DNA of 64,000 bases. Origin: Bryoerythrophyllum caledonicum. Its lineage: Eukaryota; Streptophyta; Bryopsida; Pottiales; Pottiaceae. Numbering within the stretch: the stretch's first letter is position 1; the number at the start of each line of letters is the position of its first letter. Both the position numbers and the translations under genes were made by a program. The stretch is from positions 5,034,263-5,098,262 of the forward strand of contig OZ020518.1 in NCBI GenBank assembly GCA_963971425.1. Reading direction: 5' to 3'. Shown piece by piece: positions 35,620-48,016 of the stretch. The notes beneath the pieces were generated by a model. It saw nothing but the letters and a program-made list of their open reading frames with translations, had not been told where the DNA came from and searched no databases.

Positions 35620-37063
35620 TTAAAAGTCAATGTATGAAATGTAAATATCTTGATTAGCGAATTTAGCATCTTTTAGGGCGGCAATTAGGGTTTGAAGTTG
35701 TAAGGTGGTACTTCTTTCGGCTCTGAAGCCTTCTTGGCTGTTGTGTAAGATTCTATGTTTTTCACCATAGGATGATAGTATGGATGTAAATGTGTTGGTG
35801 TAGAGTTTGTAGATGGTGTTGGCTAGAGCAATGGGCATGTGATTTGGCAATATTGTTGAATTTCCTTTTTGTAGAGTAATATTCTTAGATTGGTTTTCTA
35901 TAACTTGGCCGAGATTTGTCTTTGTTTGTAACAATGGAAGAAGAACAGAGAGAGGAGGTCAAAAAATGGGGGGCATGTTTTTAACCCTTTAACGCCTGCA
36001 AGGCCCTAGCAAGGTTGCTTTTGGTAATTTTTGTCCTCTACCTCCTTCTACATTTGGAATCAACCTTTCATGCTTCCTACACGTATTTTGAGCTCCAAGA
36101 GAGCTTTCCAAGGCATGTCTTTGATCTCCAATCGGAATAGTGTCTACATAGTGTCTACCCTCAACAGCGGGAAGTAGTTCCAGTTCGCTAATTCCTTGTC
36201 CGGTGGGCATGGTCTTAGCAATGGAACGAACAGACACTTTATTCACGCCGGTTCCCTTCGGGAACCGACGTTCTTCTTCTTCTCCAATCGGAATAGGCAT
36301 TGATGTACTACAGTGATGTCTGTGAAACATACTAGTAGATTTTTCGTGGCGTGATGTATCCGCTGTAAAGATGACATTTTGACTAATATATTATTGTCGT
36401 GGACTCTCCTAGGGCCAATGGTCCAGGTAGGCATTAAAGGATTGAGGATGGAGTTAGGAATGTGATTCAGACCAAGGACTTTACTATTTCTAAGATTATT
36501 CAAGCATAAATAGTATGTGTGTTTGTTGAAGTATGTGTGGAGTGGAGTTGTGGACTCACCTTGTTTATCTAATGTAAAACCGTTCAAGTCATGCCATGGA
36601 TATTGCCGGACTCTACATGTACATGAGTGGGGTCTTGTGGTTGCTTGTGACATGCAAGAATTGTTGGTAGATTATTGAAAGTGGATTTTGTTGGCAATAT
36701 CGTCAGGGCTAGTTAGTATATTATTGCTTCGATGATGATACAATCTAATGGTAAGTTTGTATTGTTTTTAAAGATTCTCCTATTAGTCTTTTTTGGGCTT
36801 AGTTCATAAAGTTGTTTGTGTTTGAATATAACTTTTTAAATACATTTGCTAGTGTATTTTGTGGTTATTTTTATAGCTTGTTTGTTGGCATTTTCAGAAA
36901 GTATTGCAATTTGATTAATCCAAGCATCATGTGAGGTGTTGGGTGGTGGTATTTGTGGGATTTGAAATTGATGTAGGTTTTGTATTTCAATGTAGATGGG
37001 ATGGATTTGCCAGTTTGGATTATTTTTAGGGAGGAGTTTTGTTTCTCGTAGTGTATGATACAT
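35620..37063 (-). pseudogene. LINE (non-LTR) reverse transcriptase relic
   Basis: On minus, 36650-36400 has LNNLRNSKVLGLNHIPNSIL, the segment before the RT fingers, and 35860-35620 has MPIALANTIYKLYTNTFTSIL, SQEGFRAERSTTLQLQTLI and DIYISYIDF, matching RT motifs 1-3 of L1-type elements; the last stops just before the catalytic FADD box. An upstream part near 37063-36836 may be the C-terminus of the endonuclease-to-RT linker. The two RT parts are separated by an unrelated block of about 360 bp (35945-36310). No poly(A) or ends were identified. Confidence 0.75.
35945..36310. other. Insert within the LINE, possibly organelle-derived
   Basis: Its composition differs from the surroundings: purine-rich on minus with GGTTCCCGAAGGGAACC (a perfect hairpin), and TATTCCGATTGGAGA present twice (near 36125 and 36285). 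On minus it has an uninterrupted 113-codon frame with no recognised domain. Texture is like land-plant mitochondrial intergenic DNA, so a nuclear mitochondrial insertion is my best guess; this rests on composition only. Confidence 0.3.
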
Positions 37064-37802
37064 GACTTGGTGGTATTTCTAGAGTCTAGCTAGTTTTTGT
37101 GGCAAATAGCTTCCTTGATAGTTGTTCCTCTTGCTCACCTTTTAAATTTTTTCAAAGGTGGTCTATAGCGTTTGCTATTGAGGTTAATACTCCTACAAGA
37201 GTGCAATTAGCAGCACAAATAGGTTGTTTGTGACATTCAAGTACTGACATTTCTAACCCCTAAAAGACCATCTGGGCCTTGGGGTACAAATTGATTTTGG
37301 GCAGGTTCCTAAAAATCCATTTATGAAGATAACTTCTTGAAATTTTTAGTGACAACAGAAAAGAGGTTTTATTTGTAAGGAACCTTTTCTTTCTTTTTTT
37401 GGACTTACAAGGAAAAAATTATAGTACTTCAAACACAAGAAGCATGTTTTATTTGGTAGTTGGGCGGGATACTATTGAGATGAATAGTGCTACTGTAGAA
37501 TAGACAATTGCACTCTTTTGAGGGAGGTAGTAGTGAAGGAAAGTTCTTGGCAACCTTCAATGTGTTTACTTAATCCTAAGGTACTGTAACATTTTCACAC
37601 CAAAAACACTTCAAAATTGTTGGATTCTAGTGCAATGAATAAATAAGGGAATTAAACCTTTGGTTCTATTTTTGATCATAGGATCTTAAAAACTACTTAT
37701 TAAGTAACACACTCACAATATTTCATAAACTTTGACCGCACGGATTGAATGATTATAGTGTTTGAAAACAAGCAAATGGTTCATTTTCTTTCCCTGTGTT
37801 TA

Positions 37803-38036
37803 GTGGATCATAAGACTTTGACTTCTTTTGGTGTCAAATTTTTGCACTACACCAGGTCTAAATCTACTACCATCATGTTGAGCATGATGTTATTTCCTTA
37901 TACACCAATTTCCTTATACATGTTGAGTGGATCAACAGACTTTGACTTCACTTGGTATTAAATTTTTGCACTACACAAGGTCTAAATCTCATACCATTGT
38001 GTTGAGCATGATGTTAGTTCGGCATACAACAATTTT
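37803..38036. repeat. 124-bp tandem duplication
   Basis: GTGGATCA..AGACTTTGACTTC starts at 37803 and again at 37927. The two copies also share AAATTTTTGCACTACAC.AGGTCTAAATCT and GTTGAGCATGATGTTA. Confidence 0.8.
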
Positions 38037-38239
38037 TAGAGGTAAAGAAGGGGTGTAGCATATTCAAAACAACTGCACAAAGAGTGGAGGTTTAAAATCT
38101 GCCAAGTCACATTTTAATTTATTGTGAACTTAATATGCTTAAGATTGATAACTTGAATGGTCAATAAGAAGATTTACACTAAATATTGATGTGGAAAAAA
38201 TAAAAAGAGAGAAATATGAAGATTTCTAAGTTTTATTTG

Positions 38240-41200
38240 AAAAAGAATAAGTTTTTTGGTACCTTGCCCGACAATGTGTGGCAATGTATGAAGATGTTTG
38301 ACTTGGGTTGGTATGCTAACTTTCACTAAAGACAAGAAAATTTTACTGACAACATAAAGGAAAATAATATAACTTGCTAGTATTGAAAATCTCACATGCA
38401 ATAGAGTGCCCTAGCAAAAGTTTTGGAGGTACCCAACGTGCCAAAACTCCCCATTTGAAATTCAAAACCCTGTAACTTTTTCATCAAGTGTTGGATTTAG
38501 GAAAAAAATATTTTCCCACTGAGGTCTTAGTAATTCCCTTCTACAGTAAAAATTTAAAAGAGGAATATTGGAAATTGACACCATAAGAACCTGGCCAAAC
38601 TTTCAAAAAGCCCATTTTTGTCACTTGGTCCTTTACGGGTTAAAAACACATAGAATTTAGAGTTTTACTTTTTTTTAAATCATTTTTTTCTATTGTTAGA
38701 ATAATTCATGATCATTCTATCACCATTCGGGTTTTAGATTCAACAATTATTTCTCTATCTGTAAAAAAAATTGTTTTCCTGTGCAAAGGGCTACTTTCTA
38801 TACCCCTAACTGTTGCATGTCCATTTTTTTTACAGTAAAAACCTCCAATACGTGTGATTTTGGGTGTGCAATGACCTAACACAAGGTAGAACAGAGATCC
38901 ATTGTGTAGTGGAAATAAATTTACATGCCATTATCTTGAGTCAAAGTTCTTTGGCCCTGTCTGGGCAATGGAAAGGAACAATTTCTCACTCTTCAGATGC
39001 GTGTATCTTACAATTCGTGCGGTCAACTTTTACAAAAAATTTAGAGTGTCTTATTTAAGTAGTTGTTGTGAAGATCTTATGGTTAAAATAGTAATAAGAT
39101 TATTTACTTAGTCTATTAATATCTCATGTCAAAGTGGCAATTTTGGGGTGGTTTTGGTGAAGCGCAAGGCCCGGTCTTTTAGGGGATAAATGAAGTGTTG
39201 AAGAAAGTGTTGAAAATTTGTGTATAGTAGAGAACTTAGAGGGGTTTCACACGCGGACCAAGGGTCGAGAGGCCCAGTGCTACTTGCTATTCGATTGGTC
39301 TAGAGCCTCAAAATTGGCCTTGGTCAGCCTCTCGGTTTTCACACACGGACCAAGGGTGGAGAGGCCCAGGGCGTCTAAAATGCCTACATGGCAATACTTT
39401 TGGAGGTTTTGGCAACAAGAGTTCAATCCCTCAATAGAAGTTTGGGTTTCTATTCTTATTCGGACCAAACTCTTGCTGAGGTGCCGAACATTTTTTTCAT
39501 TAAAATATTAAGATTTAACAAGATCTCAACCATTAGATTAAAACAATAACTTATTTTACCCTGAAAGATTTCATCCAAATTCTTTACCCATATTTTTTAC
39601 CCAACTTTTTTAGTCAACATTTTCTACCGGAAAATTTTTATTCCAATTTTCATCTAAATGTTTTTACTTGAATTTTTCTGTGCTAGTGTTTATGATAGAA
39701 TTTTTTGTGTAGTGAGCATTTTGACCATTTTCTTGTTTTTTTTGCCAAAAATGTGTTCCCTTGTAGACTCCATGGCTAGAGAATGTGAGAGAGGAAAATT
39801 TCATAAAAGTAAGACCCTTAAGAAGTAGAAACTGACTTGGAATTTGCCAAATGGCATGGGTTTTGGCCTCTCAACTCGGTCCCTTGGGCTTTCACACTAC
39901 AAGGACCCAAACTCCACAACTTACATATTTTAATATATTTTTCCAACTCCAAAACCCCACCTCTCGGTGTAGTTTGGTCCTCAACATAGTTCCATCCACG
40001 ATCCGTGTTTGAACCTCCCTGAGTGTAGTAAACAAAAATATTTGTGCTAGCAGTGAATATATTGTTGAGAAGGTCTTCAAAAAATTAGCTTCCTGCTACA
40101 ATGTTAGACAATCCATGATTCCCCAAAATTCTAGCACTACAAAATGAGATTCCATGACTATTTTACTGCATGCATCAATTCAAGCTAGGGTATGTGTCGG
40201 TGAATTTCAGCACCCATGTTTCAAAGTAACTAATTTTCTCTAACGCAGACATTCAACACTTGCATGGGTTCAGGTATTAGGCTCTCTCTCTCTTCCTTTG
40301 AGTCTGCGGCCATAGGACATGAAGACAGTACCCTATGTCGTGGTCGCTTTGGTACATAATTATTTTAAATGGGGAGATGTGTAAAATTTGATAGAGAATG
40401 ATTTTTTTGTTTAGGTGATTACCCAATAGATATCAAGGTGCTACTTGTATAATGCATAGGTGATACCCATGTAATACTTATGAGATATCCTTTGTGTCCA
40501 AATCAGTGCGTCAAAGAAAAATAACTCTTTCAACAAAGAGGTGTGGAAGCAACCACTAGTTACAATAGGTCAACATATTCATCTTGTGCTCCCTTTTTCT
40601 TTGACGCACAAGGTGAATATGGTCACCAATGTTGGGAGCACAAGGTGAATGTGGTACACTACTAGCAACCATGTCGCCCCTCACTCACTATTTCAAGTAT
40701 TTTAGAAGTTGGTGAGTTAGTAGAGTCACAAAAAACAAGAAAAAGCACCCTTTTCCACATTTTACGTAAGTGAAGGGCGACACTTTTGAGTGAGGAGCGA
40801 CAGGGTTGATATGAAGGCTTCGGCCGTATGAACTAATGGAAGACCTGATTGACACAACTATGACTGATCGTATCGTGCTGATCTAGAAACAAGGGCTTGG
40901 GAATGGTTGCAAGGGCGAGGATTTGTTGGAACTAGTAGTCGGGCAGGGAACTGTGGGAGATTGGTGAAGATCGATAGATCAGCATTCGATTCATTGAGAC
41001 CAAATCGATCTGCCTCTCTTCCTCTTTGTCTGAACCCCTTCAGGTTTTGATCTCGGGGCGTATGAATGTGTTTATCTGTAACTGAACGTTGAGTCAACCA
41101 AATGGAACGAGTCTAGATTTCAATTGATACATTATGAAGGTCGACTGAATCTCCCTCAACACCGCCTCAAAATTTCATGACAACAGATATTACATTCTAG

Positions 41201-41733
41201 AACCAATATTTGAGTTCATTCAGCCCATCAAACATTCCCTGGTGCTCGGATGGACCACCATCTCCTAAATCACATGCATGTGGAAAACCACAAACCAGGA
41301 GAAAACATACCACAGTCAGGAAACTTGCTTTCTGATGCAAATGTCGTAGCTCTCAAATGCGCAGTTGTCGAAAACTTCGAGCCATCGAAATGATTCCAGT
41401 TGTTGAAATCTTTTGCACTTCACAAAGACCTCTGTTACAGTACCTTCCATTCGGTGCTCTCGGAGGGCATGTTGAGGGCATGTTTGCATTGCAAAGATAC
41501 ATCAAGTAATGCTTCAAAAGATGCAATATTGCTTTGCAAACCATCATAAGCCCCACAACTGCATTACTCTATGTCAATGTACATTACAGAAGAATTACTT
41601 CAAAAACTATGTCAATCTAGACACATACTTAAAAGTCCCAAAAGAAAAGAAAAGCTTATCAAGACTAACCAAATTTTTCAACATTATTGACAACTACAAT
41701 ATTGCAAGATTCGCAATTATGTGTTGAGTCACC
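38240..41733. other. AT-rich stretch without a gene, with Harbinger-end-like fragments
   Basis: No gene recognised. TTAGAGGGGTTTCACACGCGG at 39238 and a second diverged copy near 39333 resemble the ends of the Harbinger-type elements at 55-57 kb, and 39850-39930 resembles their interior (TTTGGCCTCTCAACTCGGTCC). Segment 40015-40190 is a diverged direct copy of 62290-62480. A CACCTTGTGC..CACAAGGTGAAT short inverted repeat lies at 40580-40650. Confidence 0.45.
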
Positions 41734-41773
41734 CTAATCGGTAGCTACATCTTCTAATCGGTAGCTACATCTT
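41734..41773. repeat. 20-bp perfect tandem duplication at the kinase stop codon
   Basis: CTAATCGGTAGCTACATCTT occurs at 41734-41753 and 41754-41773 without mismatch. Reading minus, the first copy encodes the end of ARCSYRL and the frame continues into the second copy as EDVATD before the stop. Without the duplication the protein would end one residue after RL. Confidence 0.95.
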
Positions 41774-43080
41774 GCCTTGAATCTTTCCGCTAAACATGCT
41801 GTAATGTATGGTGAGCTTAAATTAGCTTCAAGTATCCTCAATATATCGTCAATTGAAGGTCTTGCATCACAATTAAGCTCCCAACACCAGCATAACAGCT
41901 CATGTGCCCACTTACGTACAAACCGTGGCACACGAGGCTGCCTCCCTCCAATGACAAGATCCATTGTCACATCTTCACCTTGAAAAGGGTGCTTTCCCGT
42001 CAAAATCTCATAAAATGTCATCCCTAGACTGTAGATGTCTGCAGCTTTTGAAAACAACTCTGGTTTTTCCTTCACATTTCCTTCTTTACAAGCTCGAATA
42101 ATTTCAGGCGCTCTCCAATATCCCGTCCCTAACACTCCCATGGAGCACTCAAAATCAGCTACATAACAATATGTACTTGTACCAGTTGAGTAGAGAAGCA
42201 CATTGGATGCCTTGAGGTCCCGGTGAACAATATTGAACCTATGTAACTGATCCATGCCAAGTGCAACATCAAACATGTATTGATGAGCTCTATTGTTTCT
42301 AAAAGGTCCAACTCCACGACGGCCACTTTTCAACATTTTGTGGTCAATGCGACTCCGCAAATCTTGATCTTCCTTTTGCATAAGGAATGCAAACCTCCCA
42401 TCTTCCAACAAAATAGCAAATTGTACATCACAGTGATACCTTATCCATGGAGGTTTACCGAGTTGGTGGCGTTTACGAGCCGCTACATAATATCTGAACA
42501 ATCCATTGGGCCATTGGAGTTGCAAATCTCGTAACAAAGTCCCCTCCTTAAAAACCTTCAGCACCCACGTGATTCCCTTCTCCCTATCCATCTCATTCTC
42601 CTTCAAATCCCACCACCGAATACGAACATGGAAGATCTCTGCCTGTGCACCCTCTGCAAACTTTTCACCCACATTCAATTCTTGAAATTCATCCCTTGCC
42701 TTAAAGAAAAATCCCCATTCTGGATGCGATGTCCAAGTCTTGAACACTTCTTCATTATCAAGCTTAATTGTTGCAGCCTCTTCCACGGAAAGGGGTTCCG
42801 TAGCACGCGCCAACGTGCTCCAATGCAGCCTAGAAAGCTCGATCCGTTCCTCAACAGTCATCCTAGACGTAGACGCACTCACAGAATTGAAGGTTGCTTC
42901 AGGCTCCGAACCCCTAAATGCCTCCAACCCCAGGCAGATCTCATGCACCGGCGCCTTAGGACAATGCTGATGTTTTGGCGCCCGAGGCCTAGGTGCCGCC
43001 ACCCACGGCCTATGCGCCGGCGCCAAACGCCTGTTCTTAAATGCCACCACAGACTTTTTCTTGCTTGCACATGCACCCAT
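41734..43080 (-). CDS. Protein kinase with N-terminal acylation signal and DFE motif
   Basis: Single exon, 448 residues, start ATG at 43080. N-terminus MGACASKKK offers Gly2 for myristoylation and Cys4 for palmitoylation, so plasma-membrane anchoring is likely. The kinase fold spans roughly residues 135-420: a degenerate glycine loop (EKFAEGAQAEIF, 139-150), the VAIK-type lysine in WVLKVF (Lys175), catalytic loop HRDLKASN (286-293), ADFE (308-311) where DFG is expected, YWRAPEI (321-327) and ADIYSLGMTFYEILTG. HRD Asp288 and Asn293 are present, so phosphotransfer is possible despite DFE. The loop and substrate lysine (RDLKxxN) suggest Ser/Thr kinase. A G-box core CACGTG is at 43194-43199, about 114 bases upstream. 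A 20-bp tandem duplication at 41734-41773 includes the stop codon and has altered the C-terminus. Confidence 0.88.
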   Translation of the reverse strand: MGACASKKKSVVAFKNRRLAPAHRPWVAAPRPRAPKHQHCPKAPVHEICLGLEAFRGSEPEATFNSVSASTSRMTVEERIELSRLHWSTLARATEPLSVEEAATIKLDNEEVFKTWTSHPEWGFFFKARDEFQELNVGEKFAEGAQAEIFHVRIRWWDLKENEMDREKGITWVLKVFKEGTLLRDLQLQWPNGLFRYYVAARKRHQLGKPPWIRYHCDVQFAILLEDGRFAFLMQKEDQDLRSRIDHKMLKSGRRGVGPFRNNRAHQYMFDVALGMDQLHRFNIVHRDLKASNVLLYSTGTSTYCYVADFECSMGVLGTGYWRAPEIIRACKEGNVKEKPELFSKAADIYSLGMTFYEILTGKHPFQGEDVTMDLVIGGRQPRVPRFVRKWAHELLCWCWELNCDARPSIDDILRILEANLSSPYITACLAERFKARCSYRLEDVATD

Positions 43081-43890
43081 TGCTCAACCACACAAAACTT
43101 CAATCTCAGTGTCCCAAAGCAGTTGTGTCCAAACTCCAAATACTTGCCAAACCCAACTCTTCACTGTTGTGCTCGAACACCTGTCCAATGAAACACGTGC
43201 GTTGTCCTAAACCCAGTCCCCATACAAAACATGGAAGCGAATCCTTTCAAGATACAACTACACGAAGCGGGCAAGCCTCCCAAACCAACGCCCCCCCCAC
43301 AATGAGGCGCGGCACAACGCAGCAAACCAAGACTCTACATCCACCAGTGAACCCAAAGTTTCCGAATCCGGCACAAACTTGAGCGCGTGAGGGACAAGAA
43401 CCCCGGAGGCCCAGCCAAACAGCCGTAGATAGCAACACCGACAGAAGCAACCACACCTGAAAATGAGAGATGCAGCAACAATGCTCACAGATGTCGTGCC
43501 AGGCGCCCACCCACAAGCAACGCGAGCTCCCTCCGAGTACTCAGTCCAAGATGATAACACGAGCTCCCTGTGAGCGATCAATCAGTCGGGGTTTGAGAGA
43601 CGGAATGCAACGGAGGCAGCCAGCCTTCACATGTTTGCAGCGTTCAGGTGCTCGGTCTGAGAACATGAGCACCTAAGTATAAACCGGTTTTTCCAGGGCA
43701 TCGCACTAGTATCACATAGATGTCAGTCGAGGAGGAGAGCCATACTTCGTAAACCAGTCGGTGTGGATTCCGTGTGCGAGGAAGTCAAATGCGTATGGCA
43801 GACAGAGTGACAACTTTAGCTTTGGTGGTAGAAAATTGCGGTCTGCCACAGGAAGAAGGATTGACCTCGTCAAGGCACCTGTCCAAGAGC
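43081..43890. other. Upstream region of the kinase, no gene recognised
   Basis: Moderately GC-rich with open frames on both strands that lack motifs. Apart from the G-box nothing is recognised. It probably holds the kinase promoter and leader. Confidence 0.4.
43194..43199. promoter_or_regulatory. G-box core CACGTG upstream of the kinase
   Basis: CACGTG with a flanking CCAAT on plus (43185-43189), 105-115 bases upstream of the kinase start codon. bHLH/bZIP binding is known for such cores in plants; function here is inference. Confidence 0.35.
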
Positions 43891-44898
43891 ATCCCCTCCA
43901 GCGTCCTCGACAGGTCCCTGGACGGATTGAGGGCTGGATTGAGGGCCAAATTGGGGCCAGATTGAGGGCTAGCCGGAACTCTTCAAGTTTCAACCAATAG
44001 GGTCTCTCAATCTCTCAAAATCCAACCCAAGAGCTTTATACTTGGGGCCGGCCGGAACTACATTTCATCCTACGTGTCGCCTTAGGTGGCATAGTTTTGG
44101 CCCCAAACCTTCCGGCCCCAAGGGAGCAATTGGGACGAGGTTTGGGTTGGCCCAAGCTCCCATCTAGGGCCGGATTCGGTTCCTCCGTTGGATCCTTCAA
44201 ATCCCTACCGTCAATTAATAAAAAAAAAAAAAAAAATTATTTTTTATTCTGATTTTTTTTTTTTTTTTTGAAAAAATAAATTTTTACTTCGATTTTTTTT
44301 TATTTTTTTTTTTTTGAAAAAGTAAAAATACTCCTTCCTTTTAGATATGCACCCAAAAAAGGGACTTGGTCAAACAAAGTAAATAAAACTCTTTTTTCCA
44401 ACAGTCAAAATAGGAAGAGGAATTAGAAGTTGCATGTATATGAAAAAAAACTCTCTTTTATTTTTGACCTTTAAAAAATAAGAGAATAGGGGAAAATCTT
44501 ATGAAAATATTAAAACAACTTTTTTTATTATTTTTTAAATGTAGTAAGGAAAGAAAACACATAAAATAAATATATGAAACCTATTTTTCTATAAACTAGG
44601 AAAGAAACAAAGACAAAAGCTTGACACATGTGCTTCTATAATTTTTAGTTGAGCCTTATGAAAATCTAAGAATTTTTAAGACACTTAAAAATCGGAAATT
44701 TAGCCCTAGAATCCGGCCCCAACACTTTTCATTGACTAGGGCCAAAATGATGAATTTGAAATCCGGCCCTAGAATCCGGCCTCAATGCTTTACATTGTTT
44801 GGGGCCGGATGGAAGAATTGGGGCTGGATTGAAGGCCGGATTGAAGGCAAATCCGGTCGGCCTTCCATCCAACCCCAGGCCTAATGTAAACCGGCCCT
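43890..44898. repeat. GGCCGGATT-rich element with Harbinger-like right end
   Basis: GATTGAGGGC(T/C)GGATTGAGGG repeats at 43928-43975 and GGGGCTGGATTGAAGGCCGG near 44820 flank an AT-rich middle with long T and A runs. The right end, GTAAACCGGCCC followed by TTAG (44886-44898), resembles the GTGTAAACAGCCCC-TTA end of the element at 56.5-57.8 kb. A matching left end was not found, so the copy may be truncated. Confidence 0.45.
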
Positions 44899-45039
44899 TA
44901 GTTCAAGTGGAGTTTGTGGCTGGGCCCTCACACTCCAAAAACTTCCAGTGCTCCGTCCAAATTTTGGGGTCCACACATAAAAAAGGGTCATATTTCTAGT
45001 GCCCTTGTTCAAGCCTTGGTTCTCTCTATAAATCTTGGT

Positions 45040-46640
45040 GTCATTGTCTGCATGCCCAGAATATGAGCGCTCGGTTATTTGTATGCGTAAAAAGAAGCGT
45101 GATTTTGTTTTTTCAACGCAAAAGTTAAATTGAGAATGCGGATGGAGTAGCAGTAGCCTCGTCGCTACTAGGGCAAGCTTCGCAAACTTCCTCTTTCTTT
45201 CTAAGTTTAGCCGCTTTAAGCTCCGGTCGAGGAAGCTTTGCAGTATCATTGCATGGGATGCTCTAAGAGCAAGGCCTGCAATTACCCTGAAATGGACCCT
45301 TAAAACATCGTTAAACCATTAAAGGATGGAGCCTATGACTGTGAAATCAACCCCAATTTTCATTCTACTATGTGCTCTGATTTTTCATCAAATATAAGTG
45401 GAAATATTTTTATTTCATTTTTCAAAGATGAGATCACATGTTTTTCTCATGTCACAAGAACCACAATTTTTTTTGGGAAATTTTGAATTTATTGTGATTT
45501 TAAAAAGAAAATGTGAAGAAAATTCATATGAAATTCAAAGTATGCAATTTTTTTGAAAATTTCACCGAAGCTGTACATTGTAGGGACAAAACTTGTGGTG
45601 TAAATGAAACTTCCGTGTCCAGCTAAAATTAGAAAATCAATTATAGGCCTAAAGTTCAAATCGCAATAATTCTAAGTATTTTTCAAAAATTCAAAGTGAA
45701 ATTGAAACTAGACTTCATAAACCTCATTTCATTAGTTGGACTTAAAATCAAAAAATATCATTTTAATGACTCGAATTCATATTAAGAGCTAGAGTGAGAA
45801 GTTTATAAAAATATACTACATTGATATCCATGTCACAAACTTTTTCTTCTTTAGATATTAACATGATTACCTCAATGAGGCAAGTTTCATCAGCATCTAA
45901 TACTTACACATTCAGTAAACTCTCCTCAAAAAGAATTGGATGAAAAATGACCATTTACAGCGATAATCATCCTCAAAATGTCATTCAAGCAACAACTTTT
46001 TGGCTGCTCTGGCGCTTAAGGGTTAAAGGGCCTAAAAATTGTTTGGAGGAGGGAGAATCCGGAGGGTGCCCCATCAAGTTTCCAGCTTCCGGTCCGCGAT
46101 GTGAGCTTTGGTGCATCTAGACAAAACACTTCCAAGACCTCTACACATGCTATCAAAAGCACACACTTTTCTGCACATATAGTCAATTGACCTGCACACA
46201 CCTGCTATTTCGGATTGAACCAAGGCAAGTTCACGTGCACTAAATAGTAGCCTCTTTTTGGTGTGCACCGAAATGATTGAAGGGTGCCACTGAAAAAATT
46301 TGTTGGTAGAGATGTTGGTAATTGGAGATTCAAAAATTAGTAAGTGACGCACGCAAACGGAAAACTTCTCGTTGACGGTGGTATTCGAAGAATTGTTAGT
46401 GTTGCTCTTAGAGCATCTCTTGCACTAATACTGCAAAGCTTCCTTGACTAGAGCTTTCCAGCTGCTAAACTAAGTAATCGAGAGGGAGTTTGCGAAGCCT
46501 GCCCTTTCAGCAACGAGGCTACTACTGCCGCGTCCGTATCCTAAGTTTAACTTCGGCGCTTAAAAAAAAACCACGCATCTTTCTGCACATAGAAACAACC
46601 AAGCAATCATAGTCTTGGCATGCAGACAATGCCGAAAAAA
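45040..46640. mobile_element. 1.6-kb element with about 230-bp terminal inverted repeats
   Basis: 45040-45265 and 46410-46640 are inverted copies: CATTGTCTGCATGCC matches GGCATGCAGACAATG, GCTTCGCAAACTTCCTC matches GAGTTTGCGAAGC, and GCAGTATCATTGCATG faces TTGCACTAATACTGC. The centre (45270-46400) is AT-rich with no coding frame. Non-autonomous DNA element; superfamily undetermined. The inner-facing block GATGCTCTAAGAGCAA is itself palindromic. Confidence 0.6.
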
Positions 46641-48016
46641 AATCAACAATCACATATGAGACATAAAAATCTCAACACAACTAAAAATCCTTGATAGCGG
46701 CGCCAAAAATCATGTCGTAGTCCAACGCTTCGTAATTTCCAAAGTTAACAAAAATTAACCTTAAACAAACTCACTTAACCAGATCATTTCCAGGGATTTT
46801 TATCGTGTGTCAAACTTTCTAAATCTAAGAACAATACATACTCAATACCTCAATTCATTTGGGAGGATGGCTTCCCCGGTACCTTGGTGATCGGTAACAA
46901 GTAATCACAAATGTTTAGTTTAAACTTTGTTGAGCGTCAAAGTAGTTTTCTCGTAAGTTTTTACAATGCTCGGGAAGTCACTACCCTCTGTTCTTGCAGT
47001 CCGGAGGCCACAATCTCCACAATCTCCACAACCTAACTCTACACCATAAAAGAGTTAAAAGGTTGGAGCTAGTTCACCGGCCTTCACAATTTACCGGAAA
47101 ACATGTCCGGTAAACCGGGCACGCAAAGCCGGATTCCAACTATAACCACACCCAATGAATCAAACAAGGAAGATACAAGAATCGCAACAATCTAGTACTA
47201 AGTAATTCACATAAGCAAGACAATTTTCCACGAGGATCAAGGAATCTCATCCATTGTAAAGGTAGAAAACTGAGAATACTCCAGACTCGGGCTTAGCCGA
47301 GATTTCTCCCGGTGTACCAAGAGGGGGGATGTCACTCTTCCTCCCCACCAATCCAAACACTTCTCATTTAAGGGATGCTATCATAAATAACAATGGGCTT
47401 TCCGGATCCCATCCAGTAAGCAACTCTACCCAGTCCAACTAGTCAAGGGTTTGGAGTAGATCCCGGATCTTACTTGGATATCCTACTCCCTCCGGAAGCC
47501 TTAGCTTACATTCAACCACATAACACTTAACAAGCTACAACCTTGTACATCCTAGCAAAGACCCACTAGTAGGACTCAACTTTTTTCCTCTCTACTCACA
47601 CAAGCTCAACAATAACTTTAGATACAAGCAATGAAGGCAAGACACAAGCGAAGCAGAAAAGAGAAGAGTACTTAAATCATAGCCCAAGGCTCCTTAAGTA
47701 TACAAAGGCCACTAACTACCCTCCAAAAACTAGGTCCACAAAAGGTGGAAACATCACCTAGATCCTAGAATTGAGGGTTGCCTAGTCACCGGCGGATAAC
47801 CAATTAGACCGGTAAACCCAAAACACTCTATATTTGAGACCGGTAAAAACATTCTTTAACAATAGTAGGTAGCCGGAGAATTCACTCAAGTGGTAGTGAC
47901 CAGGTGCACTATGGAGCCCTATCAACATCACTACTCCCACCCTAGCGTTAATTAACCGTACCTAGCAACATCCTCTCAGCGGATAGAAAAAATCCACAAT
48001 AACATATAACATAGGC
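46641..48016. other. Gene-free stretch rich in CCGGTA words
   Basis: ACCGGTAAA, CCGGTAAACCGG and related words recur many times from 46870 to 49400, more than the local composition suggests. No gene is recognised. It may be untranslated or regulatory DNA of the gag-like relic on minus. Confidence 0.4.

Larger units (their letters stand above)
35313..38235. repeat. Direct repeat pair of about 120 bp flanking the LINE relic
   Basis: 35313-35430 and 38115-38235 share TTGTGA.CTTAATATG.TT, GATAA.TTGAA.GGT.AATAAGAAG.TTACAC and the following A-rich run. The LINE remains lie between them. They could be remnants of LTRs or a duplicated dispersed repeat. Confidence 0.5.

Noticed and set aside
42628-43382. 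Plus-strand 187-codon and neighbouring frames
   Set aside because: They lie antisense to, or just upstream of, the intact kinase. Their Cys/His/Pro-rich content comes from the complementary strand.
44220-44330. Poly(A)/poly(T) runs as retroposon tails
   Set aside because: The runs alternate A and T with no target duplication on either side, so they look like low-complexity DNA inside the GGCCGG-rich element.
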